Of a stretch of DNA of 44,690 nt, positions 23,207-32,213 are shown piece by piece. The position numbers and the translations under genes were made by a program. The first letter of the stretch is position 1; the number at the start of each line of letters is the position of its first letter. Source of the DNA: Streptomyces phaeoluteigriseus (lineage in GTDB: Bacteria > Actinomycetota > Actinomycetes > Streptomycetales > Streptomycetaceae). Below the pieces are notes generated by a model that did not search any database, had not been told where the DNA came from, and saw only the letters and a list, made by a program, of their open reading frames with translations. Location: contig NZ_MPOH02000017.1 of assembly GCF_001896135.2 (NCBI RefSeq), positions 296,385 through 341,074 of the forward strand, given 5' to 3'.

Positions 23207-24079
23207 ATGACCCAGACACACCCGCGGAGCCATCACGGCGTTACTCCGCACGCACACCACCAGCAGCACGGAACCGTCGGCCAGGCGGAGATCCTCGACC
23301 TGGACGCCGAGGTCCTCGCCGAGCACACGGCCGCCATCACCGCGTGGCTGCCACTGCGTACAGCCCCGCACCACATCGTGGACCTGGGCTGTGGCACGGG
23401 CGCGGGCACCTTCCCCCTCCTCGACCGCTTCCCCGACTCGCACGTCACCGCCGTCGACGCATCCGCCGATCACCTTCGGCGCCTGCGCACGAAGGCGTGT
23501 GCCCGCGGCGTCGAGGAGCGCGTGCGCACCGTGCAGGCCGACCTCGATGAAGCCGCCTGGCCCGACCTCGGCTCGCCGGACCTGGTATGGGCGTCGGCCT
23601 CGATGCACCACATGACCCACCCCGCTCGCGCACTGCGCACCGTCCACGACGCGCTCGCCCCCGGCGGCCTGTTGGTTGTCGTCGAACTGGCCGGCCACCC
23701 CCGCTTCCTGCCCGAAAGCGCCCCCGAGGACCGGCCCGGCCTGGAAGAGCGCGTCCACGCCGCGGCCGACCGCCTCCAAGCCGAACACATGCCCCACCGC
23801 GGCGCCGACTGGGGCCCGATGCTGACCGCCGCCGGATTCACGATCGAGGACGAACGCACCATCGCCGTGAACATCGAAGGCTCCCGCAGCGATGCGATCG
23901 GCCGCTATGCCGACGGCATCCTGCGGCGCATCCGCAGCGTCATCGCCGAAAGGCTCTCCCCCGAGGACCTCACAGCGCTCGACCAGCTCCTCGACACCAG
24001 CAGCCCGCACAGCATCCTGCGCCGCGACGACCTGATGGTGCGCACCGAGCGCACCGTCTGGGCCGCCCGCCGCATTTGA
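23207..24079 (+). CDS. Class I SAM-dependent methyltransferase
   Basis: A 290-residue methyltransferase. Motif I is VDLGCGTGAGTF (about residues 63-74), then VTAVDASADHLRRLR, VQADLDEAAW and the substrate-side LVWASASMHHMTHP, with the post-motif strand LAPGGLLVVVELAGHP. The N-terminus is histidine-rich (HPRSHHGVTPHAHHQQHG), which is unusual and could bind metal. The domain is of the Methyltransf_25/11 type, used on small molecules. It lies downstream of the XRE-cupin gene with a palindrome in its upstream region, which suggests control by that regulator. The substrate is unknown. Confidence 0.87.
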   Translation: MTQTHPRSHHGVTPHAHHQQHGTVGQAEILDLDAEVLAEHTAAITAWLPLRTAPHHIVDLGCGTGAGTFPLLDRFPDSHVTAVDASADHLRRLRTKACARGVEERVRTVQADLDEAAWPDLGSPDLVWASASMHHMTHPARALRTVHDALAPGGLLVVVELAGHPRFLPESAPEDRPGLEERVHAAADRLQAEHMPHRGADWGPMLTAAGFTIEDERTIAVNIEGSRSDAIGRYADGILRRIRSVIAERLSPEDLTALDQLLDTSSPHSILRRDDLMVRTERTVWAARRI

Positions 24080-24683
24080 TTCCCCACACCCCGGCCACCC
24101 TCGGGGCAGCCAGCGCGGTGTTCTGGGGTGCGAAGGGGGCGCGGGTGACGAAGAAGGTGCCGTCGTGATGCCGCAGCGTGGGCGCGAAGTTGACGAACAG
24201 GCCGTACTCCCGGTTGCGCCGGTACTGCTGGGGGTGGGTGGCCGCGTAGCCGATCAGGTCCCGGTCGGCCGGTCGGTGGAGTGGCGGACGGCGATGCCGG
24301 GCCAGAAGTCGCAGGTGCTGCCGGCCAGGAAGCAGTCGCTCCGACCCGGCGGACGGGACGTGCGGGATCGGCGGAAGGAGCGCGAGGAAGATCTGGATCG
24401 CCTGGGGCGGCCCCTGGCACCCACATCTACACGGTCCGGTGGCCCGGCCGATCCGGCACCGCAGGCGGGCCACACCTGGTCGACAGGTCCTGATCCGGCT
24501 GTGCTCCGTCGGTTGCGCGCCCGCCACTCCGGGGACGGGCGTCCGCACCGCGTGGGCGTGAACGGCCGCTGCCCGCCTGCGGGTGAGCCGTCAGACCGCG
24601 CCGCCGGTTCACAGGCGCGGACGGCGGGCCCTGCGGGCCGGGAGAGCGTCCTCACTCGCCGCAGGCACGCTCCAGAGCGTGGG
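24080..24683. other. Gap with a probable minus-strand gene remnant
   Basis: On the minus strand, about 24110-24330, protein-like sequence reads across one frame change near 24260 (DCFLAGSTCDFWPGIAVRHS, then RDLIGYAATHPQQYRRNREY, GLFVNFAPTLRHHDGTFFVT). It looks like the end of a degraded gene, but the family is not recognised. Elsewhere in the gap only shadow frames are present. Confidence 0.4.
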
Positions 24684-24926
24684 TCAGAACGGCATGCGGC
24701 CTCGGGCACGTCGGCCGGCGGAGCCACTGTGGCCCACCGCCTTGGAGCTGCTGCGGAAGGGCTTGCTGAAGATCCGGCCCAGAACTCCGGGGGCCTTGCC
24801 TCCGGCGCGTGAACCGACCCCCAGGGTGCGCTGGGTGCCTCGTTCGGGGTGTCGGGACAGGCGAGGAACGAAGAAGGCGAGGAAGGCCAGAACTATACAG
24901 ACCGCAATGATTCCGACAATCATCAT
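24684..24926 (-). CDS. DUF6411-like small membrane protein
   Basis: An 80-residue protein with one N-terminal membrane helix (MMIVGIIAVCIVLAFLAFFV) followed by a basic, serine/glycine-rich cytoplasmic tail (RLSRHPERGTQRTLG, GKAPGVLGRIFSKPF, GSAGRRARGRMPF). Proteins with this layout are common in Streptomyces and are called DUF6411 as far as recalled; no function is known. The start at 24926 follows AAGGAG; the frame extends further upstream without a ribosome binding site. It is divergent from the PLD gene. Confidence 0.7.
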   Translation of the reverse strand: MMIVGIIAVCIVLAFLAFFVPRLSRHPERGTQRTLGVGSRAGGKAPGVLGRIFSKPFRSSSKAVGHSGSAGRRARGRMPF

Positions 24927-25098
24927 GAAGGGCTCCTTGAGGTGAAGTGTCTCTGCCTCCTGCCCTGACAACCACACGTCATGCACCGGCCACCAGTAGT
25001 CCAGGCGCCCAGGGGTACAGTCTGCTCGCCGCTACGCCCGCGCCGGACCGGGCACCGCGGCCTGACGTTTCCTCATCGTGTGCCGGCCAGGGAATGCC

Positions 25099-26322
25099 AT
25101 GACCAGTACACAGGAGCCGACCGAGCTGCCGCTGCACGCCACCCAGGCACCGGGTGAGCCCTCCGCGGAGGACCGCGTCGCGCGGATACGACGGCGCCTG
25201 GAGCGATTGATAGGCATCGCCGCGACCGAGGGCAATGCGCTGACCGTCCTGCGCAACGGGGACGAGATCTTCGCCGCGATGCTGGCCGCGATCCGATCGG
25301 CCGAGCACACGGTGGACATGATGACGTTCGTCTACTGGAAGGGCGACATCGCCCGCCGGTTCGCCCAGGCCCTCGCCGAGCGCGCCCGCGCCGGGCTGCG
25401 CGTGCGGCTGCTGCTGGACGGCTTCGGCAGTCGGCTGATCGAGACCGAGCAGCTGCAGACGATGGAGCGGGCCGGGGTGCAGGTGGCATGGTTCCGCAAG
25501 CCGCTGTATCTCTCCCCCCTCAAGCAGAACCACCGCTGCCACCGCAAGGTCCTGGTCGTCGACGAGGAGACCGCCTTCACCGGTGGGGTGGGGATCGCCG
25601 AGGAGTGGTGCGGCAACGCCCGTAACCCGCAGGAGTGGCGCGACACCCACGTCGAGGTCCGAGGCCCCGCCGTGGACGGCATCGCCGCGGCGTTCGCGCA
25701 GAACTGGGCCGAGTGTCACGACGAACTCTTCGACGAGCGCGACCGGTTCGTCGAACACCGCCCCCAAGGCGACGCCATCGTGCAGGTGGTGCGCGGTTCG
25801 GCGAGTTTCGGCTGGCAGGACATGCAGACCCTGCTCCGCGTGATGCTGGAGTCGGCCGAGGAGCGCGTCCGGCTGGCCACCGCCTACTTCTCGCCGGACG
25901 CGTACTTCATCGAGCTGTTGTGCGCCACCGCGCGGCGCGGGGTCGAGGTGGAGATCGTCCTGCCCGGGCCGCACACCGACAAGCGGGTCTGCCAACTGGG
26001 CGGCCAGCACTACTACGAGGACCTCACGGCGTGCGGCGTGAAGATATACCAGTACCAGCCGACGATGATGCACGCCAAGGTCGTCACCGTCGACCACGTC
26101 GCGGCACTGGTCGGTTCGACCAACTTCAACCGCCGCTCCCTCGATCACGACGAGGAGGTCATGCTCGCCGTCCTGGACCCGAGGTTCACCGCGACACTTG
26201 ATGAGCACTTCGACGACGACGTGGCTTCCAGTGAACTGATCCAGGCGGACAGGTGGAAGAGACGCTCGATCGTCCAGCGGGCCCGTGAACTGTCTGTCCA
26301 GCCCATCCGCCGGTTCCTGTGA
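25099..26322 (+). CDS. Phospholipase D-family protein (cardiolipin synthase-like)
   Basis: A 407-residue protein with two HKD motifs: H148-R-K150-x4-D155 followed by FTGGVGI, and H325-A-K327-x4-D332 followed by GSTNFN. This is the arrangement of bacterial cardiolipin synthases and related phosphatidyltransferases. VDMMTFVYWKGDIARRFAQAL is the usual first strand-helix. Unlike classical cardiolipin synthases it lacks N-terminal transmembrane helices, so it may be a soluble or peripheral PLD-type enzyme. The ATG at 25099 has AGGGAA upstream. It is monocistronic and convergent with the WYL regulator gene. Phospholipid remodelling under stress is a plausible role. Confidence 0.85.
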   Translation: MTSTQEPTELPLHATQAPGEPSAEDRVARIRRRLERLIGIAATEGNALTVLRNGDEIFAAMLAAIRSAEHTVDMMTFVYWKGDIARRFAQALAERARAGLRVRLLLDGFGSRLIETEQLQTMERAGVQVAWFRKPLYLSPLKQNHRCHRKVLVVDEETAFTGGVGIAEEWCGNARNPQEWRDTHVEVRGPAVDGIAAAFAQNWAECHDELFDERDRFVEHRPQGDAIVQVVRGSASFGWQDMQTLLRVMLESAEERVRLATAYFSPDAYFIELLCATARRGVEVEIVLPGPHTDKRVCQLGGQHYYEDLTACGVKIYQYQPTMMHAKVVTVDHVAALVGSTNFNRRSLDHDEEVMLAVLDPRFTATLDEHFDDDVASSELIQADRWKRRSIVQRARELSVQPIRRFL

Positions 26323-26389
26323 CGCACCCGCGGGCCTTTGTGTCGTCCGGGCGGGCCGTCGGCCCTCGTTCACGACGACGGGAGGAAGG

Positions 26390-27349
26390 TCAGGGCTGGT
26401 CCGCCACCGCCGCGGCGGTGAGCCGCGCCCCGAGCGCCGCCACCGCGGTTCGCAACTCCTGTCCGCCCTCGATGCGGAAGGCGAGCGGCACCCGCGCCAG
26501 CCATTCCTGTGCGTACATGGTCGGGTTGCGCGTGCTGCCGATGAGAGCGCAGCCGTTTCCCCGGGGCTCAAGTCGTCCCATGGGTGGCTGGATCCACGGA
26601 GCCACCTCGGTCGCAGGGGCGTCGAACACCACGTGCGTGGGGTACTGCCACCCCAGGCCCAGGTTCTCCTCCAGCACGGCGACCGGATCGAGGCCCTTGG
26701 GTGGTCGGAACTCCTGACCGGTCGGCCGTACCGCGCGAACCCGGTCGACCCGGTAGCTGCGGACGGCGTCCGCGCGATGGGAGTGGCAGAGCAGGTACCA
26801 GCGCCCGTGGCGGACGACGATGGACCAGGGATCCACCGCCGCCTCCCATTCGTTGCCGGCCTCGCTGCAGTAGGTGACCCACACGCGGCGCCGGGCCGCG
26901 ACGGCCTCCACGAGCTGGCCGGTGACGGCCGGTTCCGGGCGGACCGAGTACGGGTCCGGCGCCGCCGACGCGTACTCGCGCAACAGGGCAGCCTGCTGGC
27001 CGACACTCTCCGGCAGGGCGTTGACGACCTTCTCCAGGGCGCTGCCGACCAGGTCGTCGGCCGCGGCCGACCGGCCGTCGAGCACCGCCATCACCAGGCC
27101 GAGGGCTTCGGGCTGCGTGAAGTGCACGGGTGGCAGTCGCGTGCCGCGCCCCAGCCGGTATCCGCCGTGCGGACCCCGGGCCGACTGCACCGGAATGCCC
27201 GCCTCACGGAGGATCGCGACATACCGGCGTGCGGCTCGCTCCGTGACATCCAGCCGCACGGCGAGTTCTCCGGCCGTCGTGCCGGGGCGGGCCTGGAGGA
27301 TCCCCAGGGCGCGCAGTGCCCGGGCTGTGGGGCTGAGATCGTTCGGCAC
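26390..27349 (-). CDS. YafY/WYL-domain transcriptional regulator
   Basis: A 319-residue regulator with an N-terminal DeoR-type HTH (ALRALGILQARPGTTAGELA, RLDVTERAARRYVAILREAG) and a WYL domain (RVWVTYCSEAGNEWEAAVDP, WSIVVRHGRWYLLCHSH, RSYRVDRVRAV) with the usual C-terminal WCX part. WYL domains bind ligands or nucleic acid and control stress responses. The GTG at 27349 starts at the first residue of the family. It diverges from a small alpha/beta hydrolase with 223 bp between; that gap contains a 24-bp direct repeat that may be its binding site. The neighbouring hydrolase is the probable target. Confidence 0.87.
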   Translation of the reverse strand: MPNDLSPTARALRALGILQARPGTTAGELAVRLDVTERAARRYVAILREAGIPVQSARGPHGGYRLGRGTRLPPVHFTQPEALGLVMAVLDGRSAAADDLVGSALEKVVNALPESVGQQAALLREYASAAPDPYSVRPEPAVTGQLVEAVAARRRVWVTYCSEAGNEWEAAVDPWSIVVRHGRWYLLCHSHRADAVRSYRVDRVRAVRPTGQEFRPPKGLDPVAVLEENLGLGWQYPTHVVFDAPATEVAPWIQPPMGRLEPRGNGCALIGSTRNPTMYAQEWLARVPLAFRIEGGQELRTAVAALGARLTAAAVADQP

Positions 27350-27463
27350 GGCAGCAGGCTAGTCCGCTCGGCTCAGCCCTTCCAGATCCGCGGAGCAGGC
27401 TCGGTCGTGCGGTGAGTCGCGGGCCTCTCGCCACGACCAGCCACCGGTTCGCCCGGGGCGTTG

Positions 27464-27511
27464 ATGGGCTCGCCGGACTGACCGGCAATGGGCTCGCCGG
27501 ACCAACCGGCA
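27464..27511. repeat. Two 24-bp direct repeats between the WYL regulator and hydrolase
   Basis: Units at 27464-27487 and 27488-27511 differ at only two or three positions, and each contains GCCGG followed by CCGGC, giving a small palindrome. A third partial unit follows. The position in a divergent promoter region makes a regulator-binding role plausible. Confidence 0.6.
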
Positions 27512-27572
27512 GTGGAGTGTCCGGATCTCCTCCTACGGTGGCGTCCGTGAAGCTGACGAAGGGAAACTGACC

Positions 27573-28259
27573 ATGGACATCCTGCTCATCGGCGGCTTGT
27601 GGCTGAACGGATCCGTGTGGGGCCGCGTCGCCTCCGCGGTGGAGTCGCTCGGCCATCGCCCCGTGCCGCTCACTCTCCCGGGCCAGGGTGACGGCTCCGT
27701 GTCCGCCACGCTCGACGACCAGGTCGCGGCGGTGCTCGCCGCGGTGGACGCGGCGCCGGGCGAGCTCATGGTGGTGGGGCATTCAGCGGCCTGCACGCTC
27801 GCGTGGCTGGCCGCGGACCGGCGGCCGGAGCGGCTGGCGAAGGTTGCCCTCATCGGGGGTTTCCCGTCCGCCGACGGTGCACCCTATGCCGACTTCTTCG
27901 AGGTGCGAGACGGCGTCATGCCCTTCCCGGGCTGGAGCCCCTTCGAGGGGCCGGACGCCTCCGATCTCGACGAGAGGACCAGAGGGGAGCTGGCAGCCGC
28001 CGCGATCCCCGTGCCCGCGGGCGTCGCACGGGGGGTGGTGCGGCTGGGAGATGTTCGCCGGTTCGACGTCCCGGTCCTGCTCGTGTGCCCGGAGTTCACT
28101 CCCGCCCAGGCGCGCGAGTGGATCAACGCCGGTGACATCCCGGAGCTTGCCCGCGCCAAGCACGTCGACTTCGCCGACATCGACTCGGGCCACTGGCCCA
28201 TGGTGACCAAGCCTGTCGAGCTGGCCCGGATCCTGGCCGCGGCGGCCGACACGCTCTGA
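27573..28259 (+). CDS. Small alpha/beta hydrolase
   Basis: A 228-residue alpha/beta hydrolase. It begins at the first strand (MDILLIGGLWLNGSVW), has the nucleophile elbow VVGHSAACTL with Ser71, a cap region rich in proline and tryptophan (MPFPGWSPFEGPDASDLDER) and the catalytic His near DIDSGHWPMV. The length and layout resemble esterases and haloperoxidase-like hydrolases. The ATG follows GAAGGGAAA. Divergent from the WYL regulator, which probably controls it. The substrate is unknown. Confidence 0.85.
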   Translation: MDILLIGGLWLNGSVWGRVASAVESLGHRPVPLTLPGQGDGSVSATLDDQVAAVLAAVDAAPGELMVVGHSAACTLAWLAADRRPERLAKVALIGGFPSADGAPYADFFEVRDGVMPFPGWSPFEGPDASDLDERTRGELAAAAIPVPAGVARGVVRLGDVRRFDVPVLLVCPEFTPAQAREWINAGDIPELARAKHVDFADIDSGHWPMVTKPVELARILAAAADTL

Positions 28260-28766
28260 GGGGTTTGACGACAGCTGCCAGACGGCAGCGGTGGGGCGCC
28301 GGGCACGGCCCGTCCCGCTTCGCCGGTCAGGCGTGGCGCGAGCCCGTCGCTGCCGCGGTGCGGACGAGAACGTCTTCGTGGATGCGGTGCGCTACCGCGT
28401 ACACGGTAGGAACGGCCGGGCACATCAGCCGGCGCAACGGCGGGCACGGGTGCTGCGGACGTCGTACCGCCCGGTGCCGGAACCGGCTCACCACCCCGGC
28501 CTGGGCGCCTGGTCAGCAACGGCCTACAGCGGTTCCGGCGCGGTGCGTCGACGCCTTCACACGACTTCCCGCGTGGCCGGGAGAGGGTGAGCCCACGCAG
28601 CCCGAACCCGCACGCACCGCTCATGGCCCTCCGGTTGCGTCACAACTCAGCCAACCACGACGCCGGTTACGGCTGAAAATGCCAGTAACTCCGGCACAAC
28701 CATCCGAAGGCCCCGCCCGTCACATAAGGCAGGAGCAACCAACTCCTACACGTACAAGGGGGAAAT
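28260..28766. other. Intergenic region and promoter area of the SapA-like gene
   Basis: About 500 bp with no recognisable gene. The last 130 bp (from about 28640) is less GC-rich and should contain the promoter of the secreted protein; no confident -35/-10 pair was assigned. Confidence 0.4.
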
Positions 28767-29216
28767 ATGCGCTTCATTCATTCCATGCTGGGCGCCACCG
28801 CACTGGCCGCTCTGTCGGTGGGGGCCACCACCGCACTGGCGGCGCCCGCCTCGGCGGTACCCAACACCACCCCGGGAAAGGTCTGCGGAAGCGGCTACAA
28901 GACCGTGAACTCCGCCCCCGTCGGCTCGTTGGGCACCGTCTACCTGGCGTACAACGCCAGCAACGGCAACAACTGCGTCGTCACCATCCGGAACAACCCG
29001 GGCACCGCCGTGGACATGTCCGCCTGGATCTACGTCCCCGACACCAACGAAGGTGACGACGACTACGGGCGCTACACCTCGTACGCAGGGCCCTCCTACG
29101 TCATCGGCAAGGGCTACTGCGTCGACTGGGGTGGCAGCATCGCCAACACCCACGTGCAGGTGACCGGCTCCAACTGCGCCTCTCTCAAGGAACACCGGAC
29201 CACCTCGACCCGCTGA
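28767..29216 (+). CDS. Spore-associated protein A-like secreted protein
   Basis: A 149-residue secreted protein. Residues 1 to about 30 form a Sec signal peptide ending ALAAPASA. The mature part has the SapA-type core: CGSGYKTVNSAPVGSLGTVY, NNCVVTIRNNPGTAVDMSAW, GPSYVIGKGYCVDWGG, VQVTGSNC. Its four cysteines probably form two disulfides. SapA in Streptomyces coelicolor is found with aerial hyphae and spores; the molecular role is unclear. After TGSNC the protein carries an extra polar tail (ASLKEHRTTSTR), longer than the SapA form recalled. AAGGGGGAA precedes the ATG and a hairpin terminator follows the stop. Confidence 0.82.
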   Translation: MRFIHSMLGATALAALSVGATTALAAPASAVPNTTPGKVCGSGYKTVNSAPVGSLGTVYLAYNASNGNNCVVTIRNNPGTAVDMSAWIYVPDTNEGDDDYGRYTSYAGPSYVIGKGYCVDWGGSIANTHVQVTGSNCASLKEHRTTSTR

Positions 29217-29247
29217 CCCACCGCAGACGGCCGTAGCGGTCCGGCCC

Positions 29248-29280
29248 GCCCTGGCGGCACCCATCGGGTTCCGCCAGGGC
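29248..29280 (+). terminator. Hairpin terminator of the SapA-like gene
   Basis: A 10-bp perfect stem (GCCCTGGCGG at 29248-29257, CCGCCAGGGC at 29271-29280) extended by an inner ACCC/GGGT pair around ATC. It starts 32 bp after the stop codon; no T-tract. Confidence 0.75.
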
Positions 29281-29633
29281 AACCGAGCAGAGTCCGCAGG
29301 CTGTGGTCGGGAGGGCCGGCGCACCGGCGCACACCCCGGTCCTCGGCCGAGGCGCTCCACCTTGTGGCCATGCACCAGGGCCGTTCCGAAGGCGGGCGCA
29401 CGCGTGCGTTCCAAACCTTCCCGTCTCAGCCCACTGTCCTCAGCTGACGGCCGGGCCCGCTTCCTCGGTACCGGACAGCCCGGTCAGGAACTGGTGGCAC
29501 CTGGCCGCGCGTTCCGAGTCCTGCCCCATGACGGTGCGGAAGAACTCGGCGATTTCCTTCTTGACGGCACCAGCGCCGTTCCCGAGATCCGTTTGCGGGC
29601 GGACCCCCACCGAAGGGCACCGGGCGACGTGAC
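29281..29633. other. Short gap with no clear gene
   Basis: A minus-strand frame near 29440-29590 gives a protein-like tail (GAVKKEIAEFFRTVMGQDSE, RAARCHQFLTGLSGTE) that may be the end of a lost gene; the family is not recognised. Nothing else stands out. Confidence 0.35.
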
Positions 29634-31439
29634 CTACTCGGTCGTGACGAACCGGAGGCGGCGGCGCGGACGTGGCGGGCTGTTTCTGCGGGCGCGGATC
29701 CCCTGGACGACGGCGACGATCACGAGGGCGCCCCAGGCAACGCAGAACACGCCGATCTGCTCCTCCGAGCCGAAGGCCAGCCAACCGATCCCCAGCCCGC
29801 CCAGAGTGACACCGGACGCCGCCGCGAGAGGTGAAGGGCGTCGGTGGCTCAGCGCCCGCACGAGGCACAGCATGCCCAGGACGAGCACAGGAGCGGCGAG
29901 GATCTCAATGCTGTCGTGAGCGGTGAAGTCGTGGCTGACCTCGGCCTCCGCGGAGGCGTACCCTCCGCTGTAGTCGTCCTCGAACAGTGTGTAGCCGGAG
30001 GAGTCGGCCTCCAACTCGGTGTAGCCGCCGGAGGCGGAGTCGTAGCGGTAGAGGGTGCCGAAGTCGGACTCCGACACGGAGTGGTAGTCGTAGTCGTCGA
30101 CCGCGCCGCCGACGGCGACGCTCGCGAGCACCAGAGCCCCCGCTCCCCACCACACGAGAGTCGACGCGAGGGGAAGCCACCGGAAGAGACAGAGACCGAG
30201 CACGACGGAACCCACCCACACGCCGACGAGGACGTCGGCCTCATCCGGGGACACCTCCTGGTGGCCGAGGCTGACGATGCCGGAGACGACGATGCCCAGG
30301 AGGGCGACCATCCTGCCGACGGCGTTCGTGAACCGCGCCTCGTCCGGCGGGGAGGCGGTGCCGGCGTTCACGGGCAGGGCGGACGGCATCCCGACGCCGT
30401 TCGGTTCGCCGGAGGGGGGTGTACCGGGGGCCGGGACGACGGGACAGGGCGGCGGCGACGCCGTACGAGTCTCCTGCCGGGGCGCCCGCGCGGTGTGCCC
30501 TGGGCCCGCCTGCGACTCGAAGGTCATCCGTGCGGGCGGCACGGCGGGGGCGGGTGGCACGAACGGACTCGAGGCGGCGCCGTGTGACGGCCGTACGGCC
30601 GCCGGAACACTCAGCGCGGTGACGGTCGTGGCCAACGCCTCCCGGAGGTCCGCAGTGCCGGCCCACCGCTGCTCGCGATCCTTGGCCAGGGTCCGGAGCA
30701 CGAGTTCGTCCACCATCAAGGGGATCTGGGGGCGCAGCCGGGAGGGGGCGACCGGCTCCTGACTGATGTGCTGGTGCATCACCGCGAAGGGTGAGTCGCC
30801 GACGAACGGCGGGCGGCCCGTCAACAACTCGTACAGCAGGCAGCCCATGGAGTACTGGTCGGAACGCCCGTCCACCGGCTGTCCGGTGAGCTGCTCGGGA
30901 GAGAGGTAGGCGGGGGTGCCCACGGTCATGCCCGTGGCCGTGAGCCGGGTGGTCGTCTCCGCGACCACCTTCGCGATGCCGAAGTCGAGAACCTTGATGC
31001 CGCCCTCGTTCGTCAGCATGACGTTGGAGGGCTTGATGTCGCGGTGGATCAGGCCCTGGGCATGGCTGTGGGCGAGGGCGTCGGCGATGTCCCTGCCGAT
31101 GGACATGGCCCGTTCGACCGTGAACAGCCCGTCGGCGAGCACACCGGTAAGCGTGCGGCCCTGGATGAACTCCATGACCAGGAACGGCGTCGCTTCCCCC
31201 TCCGTGACATCCTCGCCGACATCGTGCAGCACGGCGACGTTGCGGTGGTTGAGTGAGGCGACGGTGCGGGCCTCCCGGCGGAACCGGACACGGAAATCCT
31301 CGTGCCCGGTGAGTTCCTGCGGCAGCACCTTCACCGCCACTGTGCGGCCGAGTTCCCGATCCATGGCACGCCAGACCTCTCCCATTCCGCCGCGCCCGAC
31401 CGTCTCGACCAGCTCGTAGCGTTCCGCAAGCACCCGCAC
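29634..31439 (-). CDS. Membrane Ser/Thr protein kinase (PknB-type) with unusual extracytoplasmic loop
   Basis: A 601-residue Hanks-type kinase. The glycine loop is GRGGMGEV (residues 15-22), the catalytic lysine is Lys37, HRD is at 132-134, DFG at 152-154, and SPEQL marks the P+1 region. A proline/alanine-rich linker (about 270-385) leads to a membrane domain with five or six helices. Between helices, at about 455-515, is an acidic loop rich in Tyr, Ser, Asp and Glu (YDYHSVSESDFGTLYRYDSA, SGYTLFEDDYSGGY), presumably outside the cell. There are no PASTA repeats. GTG at 31439 follows GGGGGGCGC; the frame extends 13 codons upstream. It stands alone, so its targets cannot be inferred. Confidence 0.88.
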   Translation of the reverse strand: MRVLAERYELVETVGRGGMGEVWRAMDRELGRTVAVKVLPQELTGHEDFRVRFRREARTVASLNHRNVAVLHDVGEDVTEGEATPFLVMEFIQGRTLTGVLADGLFTVERAMSIGRDIADALAHSHAQGLIHRDIKPSNVMLTNEGGIKVLDFGIAKVVAETTTRLTATGMTVGTPAYLSPEQLTGQPVDGRSDQYSMGCLLYELLTGRPPFVGDSPFAVMHQHISQEPVAPSRLRPQIPLMVDELVLRTLAKDREQRWAGTADLREALATTVTALSVPAAVRPSHGAASSPFVPPAPAVPPARMTFESQAGPGHTARAPRQETRTASPPPCPVVPAPGTPPSGEPNGVGMPSALPVNAGTASPPDEARFTNAVGRMVALLGIVVSGIVSLGHQEVSPDEADVLVGVWVGSVVLGLCLFRWLPLASTLVWWGAGALVLASVAVGGAVDDYDYHSVSESDFGTLYRYDSASGGYTELEADSSGYTLFEDDYSGGYASAEAEVSHDFTAHDSIEILAAPVLVLGMLCLVRALSHRRPSPLAAASGVTLGGLGIGWLAFGSEEQIGVFCVAWGALVIVAVVQGIRARRNSPPRPRRRLRFVTTE

Positions 31440-32213
31440 GGTTGCGCCCCCCGGTGACTTGGGGCAACCCGACGACAACCGGGCTGCCGGAGGTCTTCTC
31501 TTCTCCCACGGCTACGGACGACGTGCGGCAGCTCCGAAACTCCCCAGCGCGGTGCCTTTCCGTCAGTCGCCCGCCAACCATACTGGCGAAAATACGCCCA
31601 TGGGATATCAGGTGAATTACTGCGCAAATGTGCGACCCTTCGCACGCCCTTCACGCCCCCGACCAAGCGACCAGGTGTCACCAATTCGCCTGGATCTCGT
31701 CGAAAGTCGACCCAGAACAGTCAGTTCCTGACACGCCGTGAAACGAGTACGGCTGTGAACACGAAGGCCGAATCGAGGCCTTTCCGCAACACATTGACGC
31801 AGGACGCGGCCCGCGCCGTCACTCCTTCCCCAATGGCGGAGGACCACAGAACATGCCGGGCCACAGGTTCGTTGCCCGCCGCGGAACAGCCGAGCGATCC
31901 TGCGTGGAGGGCCGACTGCGTGACGCTGCCGCCCCGAGCACCCGCGCGCCGTCCCCATCGGCCGCACGGCGAGCCGACACCCCCGCATCGCCCCTCGGAA
32001 CCGCTCCCGCACGGGAGTCGTGCGCCCTGCTGCGTGACTTGACGCCGCACTCGACCAAATGACGCGGAAAGGGACCCTTGCGGCGGGGACGGCGTGTCCC
32101 CTGGCAGGCGCTTCACGGTCCGCCCTCGGCAACCCGCGTTCTCGCGAATCCGTCGAGAACACTTGGCGCAGCACCCCTGGGAGCTTCCCGTACCGGCGTG
32201 CGACACTCCTGCC
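31440..32213. other. Long intergenic region with less GC-rich core
   Basis: About 770 bp between the kinase and the exporter. The part near 31560-31760 is noticeably less GC-rich and includes a GTGCGA-N4-TCGCAC hairpin (31630-31645). A short plus-strand frame from 31601 (MGYQVNYCANVRPFARP) lacks a ribosome binding site. This is probably promoter and spacer DNA; no family is recognised. Confidence 0.4.
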
